Assembly (NCBI GenBank): GCA_903871805.1
Contig: CAIQIE010000354.1
Coordinates: forward strand, 1-64,000
Reading direction: 5' to 3'
From: an uncultured Planctomycetaceae bacterium
GTDB lineage: Bacteria; Planctomycetota; Planctomycetia; Planctomycetales; Planctomycetaceae
Length of the DNA: 64,000 nt
Shown: one piece after another, positions 54,583 through 64,000 of the stretch
Layout: the number at the start of each line of letters is the position of its first letter
Numbering within the stretch: the stretch's first letter is position 1
Position numbers and translations under genes: made by a program
The notes under the pieces: generated by a model
Databases searched by the model: none
Told to the model about the DNA's origin: nothing
What the model saw: only the letters and a program-made list of their open reading frames with translations

Positions 54583-55989
54583 GTGGTTTCCGTTTATTGT
54601 TCAGCCTGCAACTATCAGTTCAATGCGGAGGCTAACCGATGTCCGCGTTGTGGAATTGCATTGTCCCTCCATGACGAACTCTGGAAACGCGAGACGATCG
54701 TAGCCAGTGTCGACGGACCCCTGGCGGAGGCCCCGCATACGAATGTTGAGTTAGACCAGTTGCTGTTGCCTGGGCAGATACTGGATATCTACCAGTGTCA
54801 GAAACTTCTGGGCCGTGGCGGAATGGGACTGGTTTATCTGGCTCGCAACACAAGCCTGCAGAGACTGTGTGCGTTGAAGATTCTTTCGCCTCGTCGAGTA
54901 GAGAAGGACGAGGATTTCATTCAGCGTTTTGAGAATGAAGGCAGAGCAGCAGCAGCGCTGGTACATTCCAATGTTGTGACCACACATGCGATCGGCAAAG
55001 CGGAAGACTTTCATTTTCTGGAGATGGAGTACGTTCCCGGAGGCTCTCTGCAGAATGAAATCGACCGCGAGGGGCCCATCGGCCCGATTCGTTCAACCTC
55101 AATATCCGTCGGGATTGCCAACGGCCTCGCCATGGCCCATCGACTTGGCATTGTCCATCGGGACCTGAAGCCCGACAACGTTCTGGTAACACCCAGTGGC
55201 ATCCCAAAAATCTCCGACTTCGGACTTGCTAAACGGGTGGTCAGTGACGACGCTGCCGCAGCGAGGCTTGCCGGAACACCCTATTTCATGGCGCCAGAGC
55301 TATTTGAAGGTGGTGTGGCAACGCCGGCCACCGATGTTTATGCGCTGGGGGTGTGCTACTACCTGATGCTGACCGGGCAGTTACCCTTTGAAGGCAAAAG
55401 CATTTCCGAGTTGATGCGGAGCATTCTGACAACGGAGTGCACCAGTGTTCGACGACTGAATCCGGACATTCCTCTGGACGTTGCTGAATGCGTGTCGCTG
55501 CTGCTCTGTAAAGACACGCGACGGCGCCCCAGAGACGGATTCGCCGCCTCACAGATTCTGCAGGCCGTTCTCGGATCCACCCGGGATCTGGATGATTTGA
55601 TGTACGAGGCCTTCAACGGGATCCCAAACGTCACATGGGAACCGACCAGCGATGGTAGTTTTCAGGTGCACATGCAACTTCGCGACGAACGTGGGCAGAC
55701 GGTGTTTATCGAAAACAGCGAACATGCGCCCGGTGAGCGTTTGTTGCTGATTTACAGTCTGTGCTGTGAAGCCCGACCTTCGTTTTTTGAAGAAGCCCTG
55801 CGAATGAACGCCATCGTACAGTACGGCGGAATCTCAATCCGCGACCTTGATGGAAAACCGTGGTTTGTGATGGTGGACACATACCCTCGCACGACTGTAA
55901 GCGGCGAGGAAATCCGACGAAGCGTCATTGAACTTGCCTCTCGCGCCGATTCCATCGAAAACCGTTTGACCGGGCGAGACATCAACTAA
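54583..55989 (+). CDS. Serine/threonine protein kinase with N-terminal zinc ribbon and C-terminal YbjN/CesT-like domain
   Basis: CSACNYQFNAEANRCPRCG, KLLGRGGMGLVYLARNTSLQRLCALKIL, IVHRDLKPDNVLV, KISDFGLAK; C-terminus resembles YbjN/T3SS-chaperone folds. Confidence 0.9.
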   Translation: MVSVYCSACNYQFNAEANRCPRCGIALSLHDELWKRETIVASVDGPLAEAPHTNVELDQLLLPGQILDIYQCQKLLGRGGMGLVYLARNTSLQRLCALKILSPRRVEKDEDFIQRFENEGRAAAALVHSNVVTTHAIGKAEDFHFLEMEYVPGGSLQNEIDREGPIGPIRSTSISVGIANGLAMAHRLGIVHRDLKPDNVLVTPSGIPKISDFGLAKRVVSDDAAAARLAGTPYFMAPELFEGGVATPATDVYALGVCYYLMLTGQLPFEGKSISELMRSILTTECTSVRRLNPDIPLDVAECVSLLLCKDTRRRPRDGFAASQILQAVLGSTRDLDDLMYEAFNGIPNVTWEPTSDGSFQVHMQLRDERGQTVFIENSEHAPGERLLLIYSLCCEARPSFFEEALRMNAIVQYGGISIRDLDGKPWFVMVDTYPRTTVSGEEIRRSVIELASRADSIENRLTGRDIN

Positions 55990-56308
55990 CGCATTTCAAA
56001 ACCCTGAGGTCTGGTTGCTGGATGCCGGCTGGTTCGGCCTTCGCCGAAGTTGGCATCTGACTCTGACGCTTTCCCGGGCACAACAACACTCTGTTCACGG
56101 GCATAAAGAGAACTTGTGACCGTCGATGTGCCGCAACATCGACCTGAGTTCGATGCCTTCAGCCACCGGCCGGAAAACAGTCGGGCAGCGACATCGGGAT
56201 GCCACAGCATGCCACGCCACAGGCAAATTACACACAGGAACATTTCAGACGCCGCAGCCTGACAATGTCCCTGTGTTTTTAACCTACCCCACAGAGGGCC
56301 TGCATTTT

Positions 56309-58228
56309 CTACGGCGTCGCAACGGGCTTCTGACTGGCAAGTTGCAGCATGAAGTCCTGCAGTCTCGCGGCCATCTCGTTACCGTCCGGGGACAGCCCCG
56401 CCTGAATCATCGCGTTGGCGTGCAACTGCCGACTACAGTCCCGAATGAAACCATGGTTTTCTGCGTTGCCCGCAAGGTCGGCGAGACGCCTGATCAGGGA
56501 GGCATTCGGATTGATCTCCAGCACCATCCGTCCCATTTCGAAATCCGGAGCATTCATCCGCAGAATCCTCTGCATTGTAGTGCTCATGGAACCTTCGGAG
56601 TTCACAAGAGAGCAGACACTTTCTGTCAGACGTTCTGAACGACGCACATCCTGAACAAGATGACCGAGGGATTCTCGAATCAGCCCGACGAGCAGGTCAA
56701 AACTGGCTGCTGGCTCGCCCGACTTTGCTGCGTCCTCCTTCGATTCGTCCGACTTCTCCTGTTCCGTTTCCGGTGGCAGCTTAAGTTCCGCTGCATCGAT
56801 TGAAACAAGCGTCTTGTCCTGGAAAGTGCCCAGCGCTGAAAGCACGTATTCATCTGCCGGATCCGTCAACAGCAGGACTTCCACATTTCGTTTGCGGAAG
56901 ACTTCCAGATTTGGATCTCGCAGCACGGAGGCCTGATCGGTCCCGCATGCGTAGTAAATCTGATCCTGCCCCGCTTTCACCCGATCACAGTAGGCCTTGA
57001 GCGATACACCGGTGGTCCCGGCTGAGTTGGTGGAGCCGAATCGCAGCAAGGCTGCAACGCGATCCCGATTGCCATCATTATTCGTTACACCTTCCCGCAA
57101 AATCACACCAAACTCGCGATAGAATTTTTCGTAGCTCTCGGGGTTCTCTTCAGACAGTGTCTCCAGATGATCCAGCACTTTACGCGTGATCACCTTCTGC
57201 ATCTTTCGAAATACGGTGTTGTCCTGCAGGGCTTCGCGAGAGACGTTCAGCGGCAGATCGGCCGAATCGACGATGCCCCGCAGAAATCTCAGATAATCCG
57301 GAAGCAGGTCCCGATTGTCGTTCTGAACCAGAATTCGTCGGGCACACAAATGAAGTCCATGGTCCGTGCGACCAAAACCCATCCGTTCAAGATTCGCATC
57401 CGGACAGTAGAGAATACTGTGGAACTGAAACGGCGAGTCGGCTGCCAGATGCAAGTGCCAGATCGGCTTTTGACCGGGAAAATGAGTCAGATATTCATAG
57501 AAGCTCTGGTACTGCTCCTCCGACACATTGCTTTTCGGTTCCAGCCAGATCGGCGGCTGATCATTGACATGCTCGTCGTCCAGGTAAATGGAATGCGGCA
57601 CAAAGGAAGAGTACTTATTGATGATGTACTTCAGACGCACTGACTCTGTGAACTCATCCATCCCCTCTTTCAAGTGAAGACGGATGCTGGTGCCACGCTT
57701 CTGCGGTTCTTCAACACGGCTGATCGTAAAGTTGCCGTCCCCGGTCGATTCCCATCGCCATGCCACTACCTCTGCCTCACGTCGAGAAACCACTTCAACA
57801 CGGTCAGCAAGCATGAACGCCGAATAAAACCCGACCCCGAACTGGCCAATCAACGAGAGATCCGCTGACTCATCGCCCTTGCCTTTCGCCTGTTTCAGGA
57901 ATTCCAGCGAACCACTGCGGGCAATCGTTCCAAGGTTCGCAATCAGTTCCTGCTGGGTCATACCGATACCGTTGTCTCGAATCACCAGGACGCGATTCTC
58001 CTTGTCCGGCTCAATGGTAATCCTTAAATCACCTTCTAACGGCTGCCCGGATGTCAGTGCCTCGTACCGATACTTATCCAGGGCGTCTGAGGCGTTGGAA
58101 ATTAACTCGCGAATAGTAATCTCGCGGTTCTGATACAACGAATGCGAAAGCAAGTGAAGCAGCTGCCGAATCTCTGCCTGAAAACTGTACTGCTGCGCGC
58201 TGGTTTCAGTCGTGGTCTCAGTCGTCAT
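56309..58228 (-). CDS. htpG: Hsp90 chaperone HtpG
   Basis: 639 aa; YSFQAEIRQLLHLLSHSLYQNREITIRELISNASDALDKYRYEAL, LVIRDNGIGMTQQELIANLGTIARSG, LIGQFGVGFYSAFMLADRVEVVSR. Confidence 0.97.
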   Translation of the reverse strand: MTTETTTETSAQQYSFQAEIRQLLHLLSHSLYQNREITIRELISNASDALDKYRYEALTSGQPLEGDLRITIEPDKENRVLVIRDNGIGMTQQELIANLGTIARSGSLEFLKQAKGKGDESADLSLIGQFGVGFYSAFMLADRVEVVSRREAEVVAWRWESTGDGNFTISRVEEPQKRGTSIRLHLKEGMDEFTESVRLKYIINKYSSFVPHSIYLDDEHVNDQPPIWLEPKSNVSEEQYQSFYEYLTHFPGQKPIWHLHLAADSPFQFHSILYCPDANLERMGFGRTDHGLHLCARRILVQNDNRDLLPDYLRFLRGIVDSADLPLNVSREALQDNTVFRKMQKVITRKVLDHLETLSEENPESYEKFYREFGVILREGVTNNDGNRDRVAALLRFGSTNSAGTTGVSLKAYCDRVKAGQDQIYYACGTDQASVLRDPNLEVFRKRNVEVLLLTDPADEYVLSALGTFQDKTLVSIDAAELKLPPETEQEKSDESKEDAAKSGEPAASFDLLVGLIRESLGHLVQDVRRSERLTESVCSLVNSEGSMSTTMQRILRMNAPDFEMGRMVLEINPNASLIRRLADLAGNAENHGFIRDCSRQLHANAMIQAGLSPDGNEMAARLQDFMLQLASQKPVATP

Positions 58229-58773
58229 AAGTTCCTCACGAATTCAATTTCGTTCCATAATCAATCAAACCGTACCTCAGGGGGCAACCTGCTTCAGTCC
58301 GTTTCTGCTGTCACACACGAAAACTGCCACATTGGCAGTCGCCCCCCTGCCCATTGTCACAGTGAACGCAAATCGTATGCCCAGCAGAAGAATATCGAGG
58401 GTTTCCCGGGTCTTTCCACCCGGGAAAATGACCAACGCGTTACCGCCGCTGGAAATACCATGTTCGGCATTCCGCGATGATCTGATCGCAGTGCCTGATA
58501 GACCCCGCCAAACACCGAATTTTCCCTGTCCGAAAATTTTACCGCACCGGACCGGCCCATACCGAGCTGGAAAACTGAAATCGAACCTGATTGTTTCGCC
58601 CGGATTTTTCGACTCAGGTGCGAATTTGGGGGTAAAATGGATCGCCGCTGGTGATGCAACCTTTAGGCCTCTGGATTTTGGAGGTCTGGCTTTTGGGCGA
58701 TGTCGCAAAGACAAAGCAGTTCGGATCTCTGCATCCGGCAGATTCATCTCGGCTTACAGTTCGGATCATTGTC

Positions 58774-59550
58774 ATGAACACAGACCGAAAAATCGGATTT
58801 GCCATGGGCATCCTGTTGATCGGGCTGGTGGCTGCGCTGTTTTTTCGAAATGAGCCGCTGCTGAACGAAGAGCCAATCGCGGTGACTCGCGAGCGGGAAT
58901 TGAATCAGCGACTACGCGAACGTAATGTTTCTGTTTACCTTGACGACCACGAATCGGCCGGAGGGTCCGCTGAAGACGTGTCGGCATCTGATGAGCCGCA
59001 GTGGACGCTCAGAGACGTCCTTAAAGATATGAATGACAGAAATCGCAGAGCGCCTGCTCCGGTGACGGCTTCGCAGCAGGACGAACTCGCGGAATCGTCG
59101 GGACAACAGGAAGAACTTGACGGCTTCCGAACAAGCCGGACTCGCCGGGAAAACAGCGACCAAAACGTCTTTGGCAAACCGGATGGTCTCGTGCCCGCTC
59201 CTGCCGGAGACACCGTAATCACAGCCAAGCCGGCCATACCTGAACCTGGTTCTGCGTCGCGTCCATTGCCGCCTTTGTTTCCACCTGCGGAAGGAACTAA
59301 CGCCGGCCATGCCCCGGCTGACACTGGAACTGCTGCGACTGACATGCCGGGACCCGAAGAATTTGACGAGTACGTCGTGAAATTCGGGGACACGCTTTCC
59401 GGTATTGCCGAGAAAACTCTTGGGGCTCGTGGCAAGTATCTTTTGATTTATGAAGCAAATCGGGACCGGATGACCAGTCCTGATCGTCTATCGCCGGGAA
59501 AGACACTGCGAATTCCACGTGTTGCGGGCACAGCACCGGGGCTGAACTGA
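58774..59550 (+). CDS. Membrane-anchored LysM domain protein
   Basis: MNTDRKIGFAMGILLIGLVAALFFRNEPLL TM anchor, disordered linker, C-terminal LysM (YVVKFGDTLSGIAEKTLGARGKYLLIYEANRDRMTSPDRLSPGKTLRIPR). Confidence 0.88.
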   Translation: MNTDRKIGFAMGILLIGLVAALFFRNEPLLNEEPIAVTRERELNQRLRERNVSVYLDDHESAGGSAEDVSASDEPQWTLRDVLKDMNDRNRRAPAPVTASQQDELAESSGQQEELDGFRTSRTRRENSDQNVFGKPDGLVPAPAGDTVITAKPAIPEPGSASRPLPPLFPPAEGTNAGHAPADTGTAATDMPGPEEFDEYVVKFGDTLSGIAEKTLGARGKYLLIYEANRDRMTSPDRLSPGKTLRIPRVAGTAPGLN

Positions 59551-59843
59551 CGCCACTTTGATATTTCCGACAGTCTTCTGCGTTGCTGGATGCCGGGGCT
59601 GGTTCCCACAACCGGATCATGTTAGCTCGTGGTGTCGAGCATTTTTCCGGGCCGACCTTGCTGTACGGAAAAATGTCAGGACTCCACGTTGGCGACTGTC
59701 TCTCTGCTGCGTTGATGATTTCGGCTTCAGCATGCGGCACTGTTGGCTAACAGGTCGTCGCCGAAGGTATCACGAAAACCGTCCCTGTCTGGATTTTTCC
59801 AGAGGCAACATTCGGCTCATATTGAATCCTGGGAGAACGCAGC

Positions 59844-61514
59844 ATGCATCCGGAAAGACTTGGTCCGTATCGAATAGAGCGTCGAATCGGTGCCGGTGGC
59901 ATGGGCAACGTGTACCTCGGTGTCCACGAGACCACAGGGCAGCAGGCCGCCGTCAAGGTGCTTCCCGCGAACATGGCACGTGAGGAGGGATTTGTTCAGC
60001 GATTCAGTCGCGAGATTGCAGTGCTGCGTCAGTTATCCAACCGGCATATCGTCCAGTTGTATCAGGATGGTCAGGCTGAAGACTCAACACTTTATTACGC
60101 CATGGAGTACGTGGACGGGGTGACTCTGACGACCGAAATCATGACGCGGCGGCGGATTCCCTGGCACGAGGTCATTGAGCTGAGTGTGCAGATTGCGGCG
60201 GCACTCAAGGCGGCCCACGATGCGGGGGTTATTCACCGGGACCTGAAACCCAGCAATCTGATGCTAACCAGCGATCGCGTGCTTAAACTGGCGGATTTTG
60301 GTGTCGCCAGTCTATTCGCTTCATCGCGACTAACCCGAACCGGTGGCGTTGTGGGAACTGCCGAATACATGTCCCCGGAACAGGCACGAGGGCAGCGGAC
60401 AACCCGCCGCAGTGATTTGTATTCCCTCGGCGCTGTCATGTATGTCATGCTCACCGGTCGGCCGCCGTTTACAGGGGCGACCGTTGCCGAAGTGCTGCAG
60501 AAGCATCAGTATGCACAGTTCGACAAGCCGTCGCATTATGCTCCCGGTCTTCCCCGGATGCTGGAAGAACTTGTCTGCCAGTTGCTCGAAAAAGAACCGG
60601 CCAAACGACTTCCCGATGCACTGGTGGTCATGAAGCGTCTCGAACAGATCCGTTCGCGTCTGGAATTCACCGCAGATCAAATGGAATCTGAAACCGTGGA
60701 ACGACCTGTTCCCGGTGCGACTGTGGCCCTTGATGCAGACGACGATGGGGCAGACCCCAGACCACACGGCACGGCAACAACAGTCCGCAACCTGCTGCGC
60801 GCGGAAGTCTCAGCGGATCGATCGCGTTCGCTGATCGCGGTTTTTTTTGATAATACTGTGGTACTGGTGACTCTCCTGCTGGGACTCGTGGGGTTTGCCC
60901 TGTGGATGAATCGTCGCGTGGAGGTCACACCGGAACGTCAGTTTCAGACAGCGCGCGAGTGGATGCTGAAACCCGCCGGGTCCGAGTGGATCCGCGCGAA
61001 AGAGGAATTGCTGTTGCCACTGCTCCGCGACAATACCATTCCACAACAGTCCGAAGTAATTCAGCAGATGATCGCCCAGGTTGAGGATTACGAGTTCACC
61101 AAAAGTCTCAGGACAACCACCGAACGCAGTAAGGATTCGGAAACTGAAATTCGTCGCATGATTCGAAGAGCATTTGCTGCCTGGTCGGCCGGAGAAACAG
61201 AACAGGCCAGAAAACAACTGCAGGCGGTTCTGCACATTCAGAACCAGGTACAGACGGAAAGTTTCCTGAAGACCTTTGTTCAGGAAACCGTGGAGGCGTG
61301 GAAAGACACTCCTGCCACAGACGGACGGACTCTGCTTTTGCGCGAATTGATTCGCAAATCTGAACAGTCCCTGACGAAGCAGACAGACCGAGAGGCTGTG
61401 GTGCAGTCACTGGAAGCAGCCCTGCTGCTGTACTCTGACGATTCTGCCATGGCCGGACCGCTGGCAGAAATTCAGAGCATGCTGCACACGCTTCGTGGCA
61501 GCTCAGAAAAGTAG
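59844..61514 (+). CDS. Membrane-anchored serine/threonine protein kinase
   Basis: IGAGGMGNVYLGVHETTGQQAAVKVLP, VIHRDLKPSNLML, LADFGVASLF, GTAEYMSPEQARG; TM segment FFDNTVVLVTLLLGLVGFALWM. Confidence 0.94.
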   Translation: MHPERLGPYRIERRIGAGGMGNVYLGVHETTGQQAAVKVLPANMAREEGFVQRFSREIAVLRQLSNRHIVQLYQDGQAEDSTLYYAMEYVDGVTLTTEIMTRRRIPWHEVIELSVQIAAALKAAHDAGVIHRDLKPSNLMLTSDRVLKLADFGVASLFASSRLTRTGGVVGTAEYMSPEQARGQRTTRRSDLYSLGAVMYVMLTGRPPFTGATVAEVLQKHQYAQFDKPSHYAPGLPRMLEELVCQLLEKEPAKRLPDALVVMKRLEQIRSRLEFTADQMESETVERPVPGATVALDADDDGADPRPHGTATTVRNLLRAEVSADRSRSLIAVFFDNTVVLVTLLLGLVGFALWMNRRVEVTPERQFQTAREWMLKPAGSEWIRAKEELLLPLLRDNTIPQQSEVIQQMIAQVEDYEFTKSLRTTTERSKDSETEIRRMIRRAFAAWSAGETEQARKQLQAVLHIQNQVQTESFLKTFVQETVEAWKDTPATDGRTLLLRELIRKSEQSLTKQTDREAVVQSLEAALLLYSDDSAMAGPLAEIQSMLHTLRGSSEK

Positions 61515-61564
61515 AGAACGTCAGTCTTCAGGAGGAATCTCCAATGTCCCCTGTCCTTTTCCAG

Positions 61565-63949
61565 CTAGCGCACAAACAGGAACTCATTACCGGCCATTAG
61601 AGTCCGGCAGAGGGCGGCCCATGCCTGAAGTCGCCGTTCCCGAACATCGGAAATCTCCTGAAGCGCTGCTTCTGCCTGTGTCAGAAACTGCAATGCTCCG
61701 GCGATCTCTGCTTCACCCGCCGCACGTCCGTAAAGGTGTTCCGTCAATGTGCTGACAACGGACCCGCAGTCCGCGATTGGCACAGCGGGATCACTGGTGG
61801 GAAGTCGTTCAATCAGCTGCCGTGCCTGCTCATGGACCAGCGGGCTGTTCATTAGAAACAGGGCCTGATTGGGAACCGTCGTCACCGGTCGCTGTTCGAT
61901 GTGATTGCCGGTCTCCACATAATCAAATGTAGAGAACATTTCATAAAGAGCACTGCGGTCAATGGGCAGGTAAATCGCCCGGCGTTTCGCTTCGACTTCC
62001 CCTGCCATCCCGCCCATCGTCTGGTCAAGACCACCACCGACAAAAAGGATGGAATCCCGCACGGACTCTGCTTCCAGACGACGACGATTCTGACGCCACA
62101 GAAGACGGTTCTCAGGGTCTTTTTCCGCGTAGTCAATTCGCACGTCGCTGCTCATTCGGTACGTGGAGGAACGCAGAATCGTGCGATGCAGCGCTTTCAT
62201 CGACCAACCGTTTCGCATCAATTCGCCAGCCAGCCAGTCCAGCAGTTCCGGATGCGACGGCGGTTCGGCCTGCAGCCCCCAGTTTGAAGGACTGCGCATC
62301 AGTGGCCTGCCAAAATGCCACATCCAGATCCGGTTTACCATCACACGGGCTGTCAGCGGCTGTTGCGGAGACACCAGCCAGCGTGCCAGTTCCAGGCGTC
62401 CGCTGGCCTGTGCCTGTATTTCCGGACCGGGGGCGACCGCAGTCAGAATTCCGGGCATGCCTCGCGGAATTTGTTCCGGCCCGGGCTTCAGGTGATTACC
62501 CCGCAGATGCACCGGAAGGTTCGTTGCTGTCGCCGCTTCGTGTGCCGCCATCACCATGTCAAATTGAGGCATTTCCTGCTCAAGTTGCTCAACCGCCTTT
62601 TTGGCGGCAGCGATCGCTGTATCGTCACCCGGGCTTTTCATCGTGGCGATTGACGCCTTTGACGCATCAATTTTCTGCTGATGCTCCGCTCGACGGGCGG
62701 CAATGGCCGCTGAGGGCAACGGACGTTCCAGCCATTTCGAGACGAAGTCACGATTCTCCATGGACTGGGTGCTGTAGAAGATTCCGGCCAGCGAATAATA
62801 GTCCTTCGCCGAAATCGGATCAAATTTATGGTCATGACAGCGAGCACAGCCAATCGTCAGCCCCAGCATGGTCTTGCTGATGGTATCCACCTGCTCATCA
62901 ACAATGTCGATGATCATCTTCTCTTTGTCCTGCTCCGCCAGCATCTTTGGACCGATCACCAGCATGCCTGTGGCGGTCAGCATGTCTCCCGCTTCCTGTT
63001 CATCGGCAGGCACAGGCAGCAGATCACCTGCCAGTTGCTGAATGATGAACTGGTCCAGCGGCAGATCGCGATTCATCATGCGAATCACCCAGTCACGGTA
63101 TCGCCACGCATTGGGCAAGCCATGATTTTCATCCGCGCCGTTGGTCGTGGCATATCTGACAAGATCCAGCCAGTGTCGTCCCCAACGCTCACCATAACGC
63201 GGAGATTCCAGCAGTCGGTCAATAACACGATCAAAAGCCTGCGGTGAGTCGTCTGTGACAAATGCACGCACTTCCAGCTGGGTAGGTGGCACCCCGGTCA
63301 GGTCAAAGGTCACACGACGAATCAGGGTTTGTTTGTCGGCTGATGAGTTCGGCTGCATCTGATTCTGCTGCAGCTTCTGCAGTACAAACTGGTCAATTCC
63401 GTTTACGCCCCACGTGGACGAGTCTGTTTGGGGAGGCTCGGGGGCTGTCAGTGGCTGAAAGGCCCAGTGCTTTTTTGCTGCCTGCCAGTCAACCGGCTGC
63501 AGCTTTGCCTGCCGTACTTCACTGCGAGGATCGTGGGCACCCCGTTGGATCCATTCTTTGAAATCCGCTATCACGGTTTCCGGGAGTTTGCCGGCCGGAG
63601 GCATCTGCAGACTGTCATAATACAGGGCCTGCATCAGCAGACTGTTCTCGGGCTGCCCGGCGACAAGTCCCGGGCCACTGTCGCCACCCTTCAACAACGC
63701 ATCCCGGGTATCAAGCAGCAGTCCACCGCGAACAATCTTTGAATCGGCTGCGTGGCATTCATAACAGTGCTGAACAAGGACCGGCCGAATCCGACTCTCA
63801 AAAAAAGCGACATCATCGGCACTGACCGGCGCCGGCCTGTCGGCGGGACCTTCATCAGCAACCGCAATCAGACACAGGGTCATTCCCGCTGCAATCACAC
63901 CAGGAATTGCACAAAACTGTTGAACGATCAACATGAGGCAGTTGGCCAT
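61565..63949 (-). CDS. Planctomycete cytochrome C / DUF1549 / DUF1553 domain protein
   Basis: 794 aa; PVLVQHCYECHAADSKIVRGGLLLDTRDALLKGGDSGPGL (CxxCH), RRVTFDLTGVPPT, RYGERWGRHWLDLVRYATTNG, ARVMVNRIWMWHFGRPLM. Confidence 0.94.
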   Translation of the reverse strand: MANCLMLIVQQFCAIPGVIAAGMTLCLIAVADEGPADRPAPVSADDVAFFESRIRPVLVQHCYECHAADSKIVRGGLLLDTRDALLKGGDSGPGLVAGQPENSLLMQALYYDSLQMPPAGKLPETVIADFKEWIQRGAHDPRSEVRQAKLQPVDWQAAKKHWAFQPLTAPEPPQTDSSTWGVNGIDQFVLQKLQQNQMQPNSSADKQTLIRRVTFDLTGVPPTQLEVRAFVTDDSPQAFDRVIDRLLESPRYGERWGRHWLDLVRYATTNGADENHGLPNAWRYRDWVIRMMNRDLPLDQFIIQQLAGDLLPVPADEQEAGDMLTATGMLVIGPKMLAEQDKEKMIIDIVDEQVDTISKTMLGLTIGCARCHDHKFDPISAKDYYSLAGIFYSTQSMENRDFVSKWLERPLPSAAIAARRAEHQQKIDASKASIATMKSPGDDTAIAAAKKAVEQLEQEMPQFDMVMAAHEAATATNLPVHLRGNHLKPGPEQIPRGMPGILTAVAPGPEIQAQASGRLELARWLVSPQQPLTARVMVNRIWMWHFGRPLMRSPSNWGLQAEPPSHPELLDWLAGELMRNGWSMKALHRTILRSSTYRMSSDVRIDYAEKDPENRLLWRQNRRRLEAESVRDSILFVGGGLDQTMGGMAGEVEAKRRAIYLPIDRSALYEMFSTFDYVETGNHIEQRPVTTVPNQALFLMNSPLVHEQARQLIERLPTSDPAVPIADCGSVVSTLTEHLYGRAAGEAEIAGALQFLTQAEAALQEISDVRERRLQAWAALCRTLMAGNEFLFVR

Positions 63950-64000
63950 GAAATCTCTGCGGATCTGAGGAAGGAATTCTGGCGGAGAGCAGCCTGCGGA

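Overview
A 64 kb window of mostly ordinary chromosomal DNA. It probably comes from a planctomycete-type bacterium, inferred from a Planctomycete-cytochrome-C/DUF1549/DUF1553 protein, zinc-ribbon and Hanks-type Ser/Thr kinases, a Gldg-type ABC fusion and a DUF4340 protein. About 40 genes can be read. Recognisable core genes are tRNA-Arg(CCT), ubiX, prlC-like M3 peptidase, sthA, lnt, metK, an Lhr-like helicase, an Hsp70, aroC, pdxJ, rpsO, pnp, pilT-like ATPase, rsgA, MATE, a ligase-associated exonuclease and htpG. I saw no CRISPR array, no prophage and no intact transposase. The most notable structures are: (1) a ~1.7 kb tandem duplication carrying two paralogous low-complexity/BON secreted proteins and a decayed copy of the lnt 3' end; (2) a 133-bp MITE-like palindromic element with 16-bp terminal inverted repeats whose end supplies the stop codon of a diadenylate-cyclase-like gene, plus a possible degenerate second copy of its core near 47.0 kb; (3) a DacZ-like diadenylate cyclase with RHW in place of the canonical RHR motif; (4) a zinc-ribbon/kinase protein with a YbjN/CesT-like C-terminal region; (5) a 49-codon ORF missing from the supplied track that overlaps the end of an 84-aa ORF and may indicate a frameshifted or translationally coupled small gene. 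No clear defence or otherwise novel multi-gene system could be supported. All calls come from reading the sequence by eye, without database searches.
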